The translations under genes were made by a program, and so were the position numbers. 64,000 bases of DNA from Catellatospora bangladeshensis (lineage in GTDB: Bacteria > Actinomycetota > Actinomycetes > Mycobacteriales > Micromonosporaceae), in NCBI RefSeq assembly GCF_016862575.1, contig NZ_BONF01000017.1, positions 124,001 through 188,000 of the forward strand. The letters run 5' to 3'. Positions 43,771-51,503 of the stretch are shown here, piece by piece (positions within the stretch are counted from its first letter, which is position 1; each line of letters opens with the position of its first letter). The notes beneath the pieces were generated by a model. The model had not been told where the DNA came from and made no database searches. It worked only from the letters and a program-made list of their open reading frames with translations.

Positions 43771-43839
43771 GACGTCGCGCAGCAGCCTGGCACGGCTGGA
43801 AGATCTTAGGTTCGGTCTAGGTCAGCGGTACCTCTACGG

Positions 43840-44102
43840 CGAGGAACCGGATGTTGGCCGCGTTCAGAGCGCGGACAGCCGCCGTCCCTTACCGCCTAGC
43901 ACTGACCAGCACCATCACGACCGAGATAATCGCCCTGACTGTCGCCGAGGCCCGGTGCCTGATCAACACGCTGCGCTTCGCGCCACCCGACATCGCCCGC
44001 CTGCTGCGCTGGTCTCGACTGGTGACGCCGACACCGAGACCGTCGCACGGATCAGCCACTTCGCCGCTGGAGACCGGTCACGGAACTCGCCTGCTCCACT
44101 GA
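43840..44102 (+). pseudogene. C-terminal remnant of a DDE transposase (IS701-like end)
   Basis: The frame with YRLALTSTITTEIIALTVAE, ARCLINTLRFAPPDIARLLR and WSR matches the common C-terminal end of actinobacterial transposases (LTV.EVRRL...L......HWSRWRRRHQ). The expected basic WRRRHQ tail is lost through a frameshift. Only this fragment survives. Confidence 0.4.
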
Positions 44103-44297
44103 TCACGACATCACCCAGCTAAGGCCCGGCGCACTTTTCGATAGCTGTACCTTTAATCACGTCATACGCTAACTTGTAAGCATTCGTTGAATTTGAGAAG
44201 TTCTCCTTGTGAGTTAACTTCGTTCTCAGCGGCCTCACGTGGACATAGCCTGCCGGGCATCTCCTCTTTGGAAACGCGTCCGTCGATTGAAGGGCTT

Positions 44298-46370
44298 ATG
44301 AAGCGAACGTCACGCGTGCTGGTTATTGGCGCCCTCATCCTCGCAGCCACCGGGATAGTTGCGGTTGAACCTGCGACAGCAGATTCACCGTCGCGTGAGC
44401 CACAGTGCCGAAAGCAGGGTTCCGCAGCCGGGGGAACCACCACCGCCGACAATCTTAGTAATGCCATAGCGGCACTCACCCGGTCAGGACTGGGAGGCGA
44501 GGCCCTAGAGGAAAAGATTGCATCCGATTGGTGCCTAAAGAAGGTTTCAGGCACCGACGGTGCCACGCAAGTCTCCTCGCGGGGCGTTAGCGTCCTAACG
44601 GAATCCGAATTCTCCATACCCAATGACGTCGGCATCTACAATGTGGCGCTGTACAAGGATCAGTATTCTAATCACTTCTACGCTTCTGGCGTATTCGAAT
44701 GGAACAACTCGAACTACTCCAAGGATGCCACGGATTTTCTCTGCAATGGCGAGAACGTAGGTGGCCTCGACGGCGTAGGTATCCGCGTTACGGGCCCTAG
44801 CTCAGGTTACTTCCATTTCGCGTCGTCTCTAACCTACTGGGGAAACCCCAGTATGGACCAGTATCCCAATGACCACGGCACTCAGACGATCAGCGCCACT
44901 CGGAGTTCTGCTCCGGGCGGCGTATCGCAGAATGAGTTCGGGGTCACGTTCATGCTGCAAGACGAGTTGATGGGGCTGAAAACCCCGGACTTGCCGCCCT
45001 TTGACGGTCACTACGCGTGCTCTATAGGCAACCTTGTAGAATCCAAATATGACTTCAATATGCATGGCGGTGCCATTGTCTACGGCTTCGACCTATTGAA
45101 CGTCACAGACCCTGAGTGCATCTTCCAAAAGGCATACATGGTCTACGGCCACTCGTACGCGGACTGGACTCCGACCGGATTTCAGGCCAGTAGAGACGGA
45201 TTCGGAGCCAGCTGGAGCGTAGTCGACAAGAGTTGGCAGGCTGGCGCGGTCGAATCCAATGCCTACAACGTCTGCCGCAATCGAACTTCTGCTCCCGGCA
45301 GCGCTGAATATGTACTGCCAGACCCAGACGTAAATCAAGGTTCGGATCCAAGCGGCGGCTCGGATCCGAGCGGCACCATCAGCCGTGCAGAGCCGGCGAT
45401 GGCGAGAGACAACGGCGACAACAGCATGACTGTCTGGCGTTGGTCCTCCAACGGTAGCGGATTCAACCGCACCACGAGTTACGAATCCGGCACCTTCCAG
45501 TTATCTGCGGTAGGTGATCGTGTCGCTAGTGGCGACGTCGATGGCGACGGGAAAGACGATATCGTCATGGCCTACCAAAACCCAGACGCGGAGAATACAT
45601 TCAGCTTCCACGTCTGGAAGAATGGGAACTCCTACGCCGGAAAGTGGTATACGTCCTCGACATTCTCGCTGGTCCCGGTGGGCGGTCGACTCGTCGTCGA
45701 CGACTTTACCGGAGACGGCAAAGCCGAACCAGCTCTCGTTCGAGATGATGGCGACGGGACCATGACGATCTGGCGATGGCAGTCCACTGGATCTTCATTC
45801 CAGCGGATCACAGATTGGAGCGCCGCTAGCGGGTTCGACCTGGCCAATGTTGGCGATCGTGCCGCGAGCGGCGATGTCGACGGAGACGGCAAGGCCGATA
45901 TCGTAATGGCCTATCAGATCAGTGACGGCACCTTCGGTTTCTATGTTTTCAAGGGAGGAATCACAAATGCCGGACGGTGGTATACCTCTGGCCAGTTCAA
46001 TTTGAGCGGCGTGGGCGGTCGGCTTGTCGTCGCAGATTTCGATGGGGACGGCAAGGCCGATCCAGCTCTTGCTAGAGACCACGGCGACACCATGACCATC
46101 TTCCGCTACCACTCCACGGGCTCGTCGTTCACTCATACAACCGACTATGTATCAGGTACGTTCCGGCTGAGCCAGGTCGGCAATAGAGTAGCTGCTGGGG
46201 ATGTCGACGGCGATGGCGATGGCGACATCGTAATGGCCTACCAGAACAGTGACGCCACCTTCACCTACCACGTCTTTAAGGGTGGAAACTCATGGGCTGG
46301 CTGGTACACCTCAGGGGCGTTTAATCTCAGCGGCGTGGCAGGGCGACTCGTTGTGGGCAATTTCAAATAG
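44298..46370 (+). CDS. Secreted VCBS-repeat protein, low GC
   Basis: 690 residues. ATG 44298 begins a signal peptide (MKRTSRVLVIGALILAATGI, cleavage near ATADS). A 330-residue N-terminal domain with several Cys is unassigned. After a GSDPSG linker (about 355-370) come alternating VCBS/FG-GAP half-repeats: DVDGDGKDDIVMAYQ, DFTGDGKAEPALVRDDGD, DVDGDGKADIVMAYQ, DFDGDGKADPALARDHGD, DVDGDGDGDIVMAYQ, each with a Ca-loop, forming a β-propeller. Codons with A/T in the third position are far more frequent than in any neighbour, so recent transfer from a lower-GC donor is likely. Weak site AAGGG upstream. Confidence 0.85.
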   Translation: MKRTSRVLVIGALILAATGIVAVEPATADSPSREPQCRKQGSAAGGTTTADNLSNAIAALTRSGLGGEALEEKIASDWCLKKVSGTDGATQVSSRGVSVLTESEFSIPNDVGIYNVALYKDQYSNHFYASGVFEWNNSNYSKDATDFLCNGENVGGLDGVGIRVTGPSSGYFHFASSLTYWGNPSMDQYPNDHGTQTISATRSSAPGGVSQNEFGVTFMLQDELMGLKTPDLPPFDGHYACSIGNLVESKYDFNMHGGAIVYGFDLLNVTDPECIFQKAYMVYGHSYADWTPTGFQASRDGFGASWSVVDKSWQAGAVESNAYNVCRNRTSAPGSAEYVLPDPDVNQGSDPSGGSDPSGTISRAEPAMARDNGDNSMTVWRWSSNGSGFNRTTSYESGTFQLSAVGDRVASGDVDGDGKDDIVMAYQNPDAENTFSFHVWKNGNSYAGKWYTSSTFSLVPVGGRLVVDDFTGDGKAEPALVRDDGDGTMTIWRWQSTGSSFQRITDWSAASGFDLANVGDRAASGDVDGDGKADIVMAYQISDGTFGFYVFKGGITNAGRWYTSGQFNLSGVGGRLVVADFDGDGKADPALARDHGDTMTIFRYHSTGSSFTHTTDYVSGTFRLSQVGNRVAAGDVDGDGDGDIVMAYQNSDATFTYHVFKGGNSWAGWYTSGAFNLSGVAGRLVVGNFK

Positions 46371-46384
46371 TCGAGGCCATTGAC

Positions 46385-46443
46385 GGCACGATGGCGGGTA
46401 GCCAGCTGAATGCTTGCGGCCCGCCATCGTGCCTCAGAGCCTG
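46385..46443 (+). terminator. Hairpin terminator after the VCBS-repeat gene
   Basis: Perfect 14-bp arms GGCACGATGGCGGG and complement (46385-46398, 46430-46443). Confidence 0.7.
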
Positions 46444-46501
46444 GCCTCAGGCGGGGCCAGGCCGCTGTCCTGCGTGTTAACGTGGCCACAACATCCGATG
46501 A

Positions 46502-46922
46502 TCAGGCGACGGTAGCCTCCCCGCATTCGGGCAGCTCGTCCCACGAACCGGCTGCCGTCCTAGGTCTGCGCCTCGTGATCGTGATGGTGGAGCGCTCGTG
46601 CCCGACCATCACCAGGTGGTCGAGCTGTTCGGCGATCACCGGTGCGGGCGCGGCGAAGCGGCGTACCGCCAGCTCGTCGATGATGACTTCGTAGGTGGGT
46701 GGGGCCATCGGGTCGTTCGAGTACGACCTGGCGGTCGCCACGGGCTTCCAGTGCCCTGGCGTGGCTATAAGTTGCTTGGTCCGGGCGGTCCATCAGTACA
46801 CGCGCTTCGGTGTACGACGGTAGTAGCCCGGGCAGGTAGACCATCTGGTATTCGTGGATCTCACTGGCGCCGACTTCGAGATCGGCGTAGAGCGCTTGGC
46901 GCGTTCCCATCTCAGAGTTCAC
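46502..46922 (-). pseudogene. Broken DUF5753 (XRE-type regulator) C-terminal domain
   Basis: One frame gives LYADLEVGASEIHEYQMVYL, PGLLPSYTEARVLM and ARGDRQVVLERPD. The next frame gives PPTYEVIIDELAVRRF then EQLDHLVMVG and STITI. Together they follow the DUF5753 pattern (I..Y....VPGLL....YAR...R..RQ..L.....Y..V.DE..L...V) found C-terminal to XRE helix-turn-helix regulators. A frameshift near 46700 breaks it, and the HTH end is cut off at 46922 by the adjacent transposase. Confidence 0.6.
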
Positions 46923-48052
46923 CGACCGGTTCGGTAAGGGCGGTGAGGTGCTGTTCGACCGGATCTGCCGGGAGAACGGCGTCGTGCATCGGCTGACGCA
47001 GCCGGCTTCACCGACGACGACGGGGAAGGTGGAGCGGTTTCATCGCAGCCTGCGCGAGGAGCTGCTCAACCACTCCGGGGTGTTCGCGGAGGTGGCCGCG
47101 GCGCTGGCGGCCGTCGACGCCTGGGTGGCCGAATACAACACCGCCCGGCCGCATCAGAGCCTGGACATGGCATCTCCGGCGCAGCGGTTCCGCCCGGTCG
47201 AGGACCCGGTGGAGATGCCGCTGCGGCTGCCTGTGGGGCTGCGTGAAGCGGTGAACGAGCGTGTGTCGGCGGACGTGGCCGCGATGGCGATGCCGCTGGT
47301 CGCGCAGCCGTGGGACGGCGGGCCGGTGGAGTTCGACCGGGTCGTGGCGCCCAGCGGGAACATGGAGGTCCGTGGCAAGCAGTTCTGGCTCGGCCCGGCG
47401 CGGTCAGGGGTTTTGGTGACGTTCTGGGCCGACACCGACGTGATCCACCTACTGATCGGCGGGTCGCGGGTGAAGTCGGTGCGGTCGCACCTGTCCGTGA
47501 CCGACCTGGAGATCCTGGCCCGTGACGGCGGCCGTCGCGCTGGGCCGTCGCCGCTGCCTCCGCCGACGCCCGGGTAACGTGGTGGAGGTGGACCGGACGG
47601 TCAACCGGACCGGTTCGGTATCGCTTGGTCAGCACATCGTGCTGGCCGCTGACATCCTCGGCGGGCGCAGGGTGAGCATCAGGGTGGAGGAGCACACGTT
47701 GATGTTCTTCGACCCGCAAACCCGTGAGCTGCTGCGCACCCGCCCGAACCCGCTAAGCCCGGCGGAGGTCGCTCGGCTGCGCGGCGCCCGTCCGGCCGGG
47801 CCGTCTCCGCAGCCGGTGGACGAGCCGGTGCGGGTGCAGCGCCGGGCCAGCAACAACGGCGTGATCATGGTGGTCGGGCAGAAGGTCGCTCTCGGTCGGG
47901 TCCACGCGGGCAAGACACTGACCATCGCCGTGTCGGAGACGCATCTGGCCGTGGAGTGCGACGACGGCGTGCGGACCGTGCGCCGCACCACTGACCAGGC
48001 CGTCACCCGGATCAGAGCGCACCGTCCGAGGCTGGTGGCATCCGATGCGTAG
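46916..48052 (+). pseudogene. 5'-truncated, frameshifted IS481-family transposase
   Basis: Begins abruptly inside the integrase core (EFTDRFGKGGEVLFDRICRE), with the last catalytic region SPTTTGKVERFHRSLREELL and YNTARPHQSL intact. The first frame ends at 47577 (PPTPG then TAA). A shift at the same spot continues NVVEVDRTVNRTGSVSLGQH, LGGRRVSIRVEEHTLMFFDP and RRASNNGVIMVVGQKVALGR to 48052. That is the usual long C-terminal extension of actinobacterial IS481 transposases. The N-terminal HTH and first DDE residues are missing, so the element is dead. Confidence 0.75.
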
Positions 48053-48108
48053 ATCAATAGGCCGGAAACCCGGAGTGCGTAGACGGCCTTCATGGGTAGG
48101 GTCCGGCC

Positions 48109-48570
48109 ATGCGCCTGCGCCAGTACGCGTACTTCGCGTTGAAGTCCGAGGCAGTCTCGGCCTCCGAGATGACCGCGTGGTTGGGCATCGAACCCGACGA
48201 GGTCGGGGTGCGCGGCAGTCGCCAGACCGACCCGTTCGTGCGACCGGTATGCCATGTCTGGAAGATCGTCTGCCGCGAACCGAACTTGACCGTGGACGAG
48301 CAGATCGAACACATTCTGGATCGGCTGCTGCCGGCTGCCGACCGCATCGGTGGGCTGGCTGCCGAGCCGGGCCGAGACCATGAGCGGACGATCTCCAGCG
48401 TTCTGCAGGTCGTGCGGTACTTCGGTGACGAGGACGAGGACTCGACCACCACGCTTGAGCAGGAGTCGCCAGAGCAGCGCAACCTGTTCGGCTGGCACGT
48501 CGACGCTCGGGTACTGGACTTTCTACGGCGCACCCACGCCGAACTGGACGTCGACGAGTACGGCGACTGA
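48109..48570 (+). CDS. DUF4279-domain protein
   Basis: 153 residues. The opening MRLRQYAYFALKSEAVSASE and MTAWLGIEPDEVGVRGS are characteristic of DUF4279, a small soluble domain of unknown function common in bacterial accessory loci; QTDPFVRPVCHVWKIV continues the pattern. The C-terminus is acidic (TEL..DEYGD). It lies 56 bp after the transposase remnant. Confidence 0.78.
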   Translation: MRLRQYAYFALKSEAVSASEMTAWLGIEPDEVGVRGSRQTDPFVRPVCHVWKIVCREPNLTVDEQIEHILDRLLPAADRIGGLAAEPGRDHERTISSVLQVVRYFGDEDEDSTTTLEQESPEQRNLFGWHVDARVLDFLRRTHAELDVDEYGD

Positions 48571-48794
48571 CGGCGTTGCCAGCCGACACAGCACAACGAC
48601 CCCGCAAGGTCGCAACCATTTCTAGGTCACCGGTCAAGCAGCTACTGGGACGGATCGGTCAAGCAGGAGGGACTAGACACGTCGATGCTCGGCGTATGAG
48701 CTTCAAGGCCCATGTCTCACTTGGCGTTGAACTGGCTAGCGAGTTCAACGACCAGCCGTCATAGACGGGATCAGGCTCGCGACAAGCGTAAACA

Positions 48795-49190
48795 TTAGCA
48801 TCGTTGGTCGTCGTTGTCTGCTGCCAGTTGACCTAAGACGGCCTGGCGGACGTGGACCAGCACGATGCAGAGACCCTCGTCGCGCTCATCCCAACCTCGC
48901 TCCGTGTACTGCCAGTTCGCCGGGTCTGCCAGCAACTCGTCTAGGTCCGCGCGGCTCACCACGTCATAACGGCCTGCCCGATCTAGCTCCGGCGTGATCC
49001 GGCGAGACTCGATGAGGCCTCGGTCGATGAGACCCAGCAGCGCCTCCGCCAGCACTGGAAGCCGTGGCAGTTTGTCCACCAGCTCCAGATCCGGCAGCCA
49101 GTCCCATAAGGTCCCTGGCAACAGATCATGTTCACTGGCGTTGATCAGGAGACACTCCTCCTCGTGACTCAGCTCTCCCAATTCCTGCAT
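48795..49190 (-). CDS. Small hypothetical acidic protein
   Basis: 131 residues from ATG 49190. Helical and acidic: MQELGELSHEEECLLINASE, then LLPGTLWDWLPDLELVDKLP and LAEALLGLIDRGLIESRRI, reminiscent of a winged-helix-sized domain ending in VVSRADLDELLADPANW. Not recognised. The stretch between it and the DUF4279 gene (48571-48794) is empty. Confidence 0.6.
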   Translation of the reverse strand: MQELGELSHEEECLLINASEHDLLPGTLWDWLPDLELVDKLPRLPVLAEALLGLIDRGLIESRRITPELDRAGRYDVVSRADLDELLADPANWQYTERGWDERDEGLCIVLVHVRQAVLGQLAADNDDQRC

Positions 49191-49314
49191 GGGCAGATGG
49201 TGACATCTCCCCCCGCGACTCGTGCAGCTGGGTTACCTCACCCCAACTCCGCCCGACCAGCGGCAGGCGTTATCGACACCCAGCGCTGCCGTTAGCACGG
49301 CCCCCTTCCGTGGA

Positions 49315-49908
49315 CTACCGCGTGTCATCTGCGTTGCAGCGCCTGTTCTGGCATCCCTGTCGCCCGCAGGGCCGACCCCGTTCGTGCAGCGCGGCGTCGG
49401 AAAGCAGTTCGCGCATGTCGTCGTTAGCCCATGCTGGCGGCATGGTCACTGCGTGGAGATCAATTGGTGCACCGGCCCGGGCTCCACGGCGAGTCGCCCC
49501 GCCATGTTGGCCGCGTTCTGCGCGGGCCCTTTCCAGCGCCCGTTGATGTACCTCGTCGGTTCTGCCGTCGGTGTGCCGGGTTAGGCTGGCGGCCTGAGCG
49601 ATGCTTCGTACGGCAGCGCGCAGCCGGGGATCGCCGATGTCACCCGTCTGCAGCCGCTGCGGCTCGCGGGTTGCCAGCCGCTCTCTGCGCTCGTGTTCGG
49701 CCCGGACCATCCGCACGGTTTCGACCAGGTCGACGGGCCACATCCGCTGGCGGCTGGTGGCGTAGAAGCGCGACACGGCCTGCATGGCATGCTCGAAGTC
49801 CAAGTGTCCGACGGCTTCATGCCAGGCCATGACGTCGGACTCGCCGACGGTGCGTGAATCGAATGCGGCGCACTTGGCCAGCACCTTCCCCATCTCGCTC
49901 GGCTTCAC
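49315..49908 (-). CDS. Phage/ICE-type replication accessory protein (helicase-loader-like)
   Basis: 197 residues from GTG 49908 (GAGG motifs upstream); ATG 49893 is also possible. The N-terminal AAFDSRTVGESDVMAWHEAV, then FEHAMQAVSRFYATSRQRMW and PVDLVETVRMV, match a small helical protein family encoded beside replisome-organizer genes in actinophages and integrative elements. It has a His/Cys-containing tail (GRPCGRQGCQNRRC). Its GTG overlaps the stop of the small upstream ORF, so it is the last gene of a coupled three-gene unit. Role inferred from context. Confidence 0.6.
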   Translation of the reverse strand: MKPSEMGKVLAKCAAFDSRTVGESDVMAWHEAVGHLDFEHAMQAVSRFYATSRQRMWPVDLVETVRMVRAEHERRERLATREPQRLQTGDIGDPRLRAAVRSIAQAASLTRHTDGRTDEVHQRALERARAERGQHGGATRRGARAGAPIDLHAVTMPPAWANDDMRELLSDAALHERGRPCGRQGCQNRRCNADDTR

Positions 49909-50159
49909 CCTCGGACCTCTGCACCGGGCGGCCGAACCGATGTCCGTCTTGGCAGGGTCAAGACGGCGGTCTCGGCCACGACCGCAGGCCACCTTAGGCG
50001 CCTGCCGCAGGCACGATCCTGGGTCACGGCCTGCACGGCTCGGCTGAAGGCGGCGTGGGCGGCGGTTGCGGGCCGGGCACCGACCCCGGACTGTGCGACG
50101 AGCCGGCTGCCGGACGGCGGGCGATTGGCCGGAGCCGGGCATGTCTTCGCTGGTGGCAT
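49905..50159 (-). CDS. Small coupled ORF, unknown
   Basis: 84 residues from ATG 50159, which overlaps the upstream stop (TGATG); its own stop overlaps the next GTG (GTGA). Strong third-position GC supports coding. The sequence (ATAAHAAFSRAVQAVTQDRA in the centre, basic end) has no recognised domain. Both junctions fit a translationally coupled gene rather than a spacer. Confidence 0.45.
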   Translation of the reverse strand: MPPAKTCPAPANRPPSGSRLVAQSGVGARPATAAHAAFSRAVQAVTQDRACGRRLRWPAVVAETAVLTLPRRTSVRPPGAEVRG

Positions 50160-51400
50160 CAGATTTCTCCTCGTGCTTCACGTTCTGCGAAGATCGCCGC
50201 GACGGCCAGACCTGCCTGGACCCGCTGGTCGGCGGTCGACAGGACCCGGTCGTCTTGGGTGGGCAGTTCGTCCAGCCAGCGCCCGGCGCGCAGCCACGTG
50301 CCGGGGTGTGCGGTGTAACGGTCCCCGGCACGGCGGCGGGCGCTGTCGTCGCGGTAGCGCTCGGCCCCGATGACGATCGTGTCGAGATCGGCCCTGAAGT
50401 CTTTTGCGATCTTGTTCCAGGCGTTGCGGGCGTCCTGCTTAGCCACCCGCTTCGGGTAGGCGGCCCAGAAGCGGTTGAACGCAGCTTCGACCTCGGCTGC
50501 TGGGCGCGACGGATGACGGGCCGCCACCGGCGACGGACGGCATACGACGGCACCAGGGTGATCGCCCGGCATGCCGGGCAGTGTCTGCGGCTCGCTGGAC
50601 GGGCCCGGCAGTGCCGGTGGCCAGGTGGCGATGAGCGAGTGTGTGTCGCTTGCTCCCTGATCCCTGCTCCTTCTTCCCTGTTCCCTGCTCCCTGTTCCCT
50701 GTTCCGGACGCTGCAGTGTCGCGACAGTCTCGCGAGCCCCGGGGGAGGCTGCCTGGTCCGGCGTCTGTGACGTGGCCTTCTGCGCAGGCTCGGAGTGCTG
50801 TTCCCGGGTGAGGTGGGCGGCTGGCTGGCCGGGTTCGCCGCCGGGCGGCTGGCCGTCGTCGGGTCGTTGGCGGCGGCGGACCTCGATCGTGATGTAGCGG
50901 CGGCCGCGGGCGGCGAACCTGCCGGTGCGCCGCCGGTAGGCACTCGCGGCGCACCGCTGTGGAGGCTCTGCTGCCGGGCCCGGCGATGGGGACGGGGACG
51001 GCCAGGTGGCGGTGTCGAGTGCGTGGGCACATTCGGGTGTCAGGATCTGGGCGCCGTCGGCGTCGGGTTGCGGGTAGCGCGGTTTGCCGGGCCGATCGAT
51101 GCGCTGGTGCTCGTCCCACCCGGCGACTTTGAGGTAGCGCCTGCCATCGACGATGTAGCGGATGATGAGGCCCTGCTCGGCGAGGCTCGCGAGGTCGTCG
51201 CGAGTGCTGTCGCGGGCTTCGCGGGGGTCGGCTTCCAGGGGGTAGACGGTGCTGGCGATGAGGCAGTGGTTGTCGCGGCCGACGCCGTTGTCGTCGACGT
51301 AGGTCCACGTCCCGGCGAAGGTCATCCGGGCTCTGATCGAGACCTTCGCGAGGGTCTCGCTGGCCCAGAACTCCGGTTTGATGGTCCTGATCCTGCCCAT
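50159..51400 (-). CDS. Replisome-organizer-like (DnaD/phage replication) protein
   Basis: 413 residues. N-terminal wHTH: MGRIRTIKPEFWASETLAKV, then FAGTWTYVDDNGVGRDNHCL, the start of phage/ICE replisome organizers that bind an origin and load helicase. KVAGWDEHQRIDRPGKPRYP is the family's second hallmark. Residues about 110-300 are a low-complexity linker that includes a heptanucleotide repeat (GTGSREQG...RSRDQG). The C-terminal RFWAAYPKRVAKQDARNAWN and HPGTWLRAGRWLDE are typical of DnaT/DnaD-like ends. AAGGAG before ATG 51400. Start of the three-gene replication unit. Confidence 0.75.
   Translation of the reverse strand: MGRIRTIKPEFWASETLAKVSIRARMTFAGTWTYVDDNGVGRDNHCLIASTVYPLEADPREARDSTRDDLASLAEQGLIIRYIVDGRRYLKVAGWDEHQRIDRPGKPRYPQPDADGAQILTPECAHALDTATWPSPSPSPGPAAEPPQRCAASAYRRRTGRFAARGRRYITIEVRRRQRPDDGQPPGGEPGQPAAHLTREQHSEPAQKATSQTPDQAASPGARETVATLQRPEQGTGSREQGRRSRDQGASDTHSLIATWPPALPGPSSEPQTLPGMPGDHPGAVVCRPSPVAARHPSRPAAEVEAAFNRFWAAYPKRVAKQDARNAWNKIAKDFRADLDTIVIGAERYRDDSARRRAGDRYTAHPGTWLRAGRWLDELPTQDDRVLSTADQRVQAGLAVAAIFAEREARGEI
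50652..50705. repeat. Heptanucleotide tandem repeat (TCCCTGN)
   Basis: About seven and a half copies of TCCCTG(T/C/A), with one degenerate TCCTTCT unit, inside the linker of the replisome-organizer gene. Since 7 is not a multiple of 3, copy-number change would shift the frame except in steps of three. Confidence 0.8.
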
Positions 51401-51481
51401 GCTGTTCTCCTTACCTGTTCAGTTGTCGCCGGTACGCGGGCTGCATGGAGCCGGGGGCATCGGCTGGTGGCAGGCGGCGCG

Positions 51482-51503
51482 GCCCCTGGCGGTGGTCAGG
51501 GGC
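51482..51503 (-). terminator. Hairpin at the end of the Tad operon
   Basis: GCCCCTG (51482-51488) and CAGGGGC (51497-51503) with an 8-nt loop overlap the last stop codon (51496) of the operon. Confidence 0.5.
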
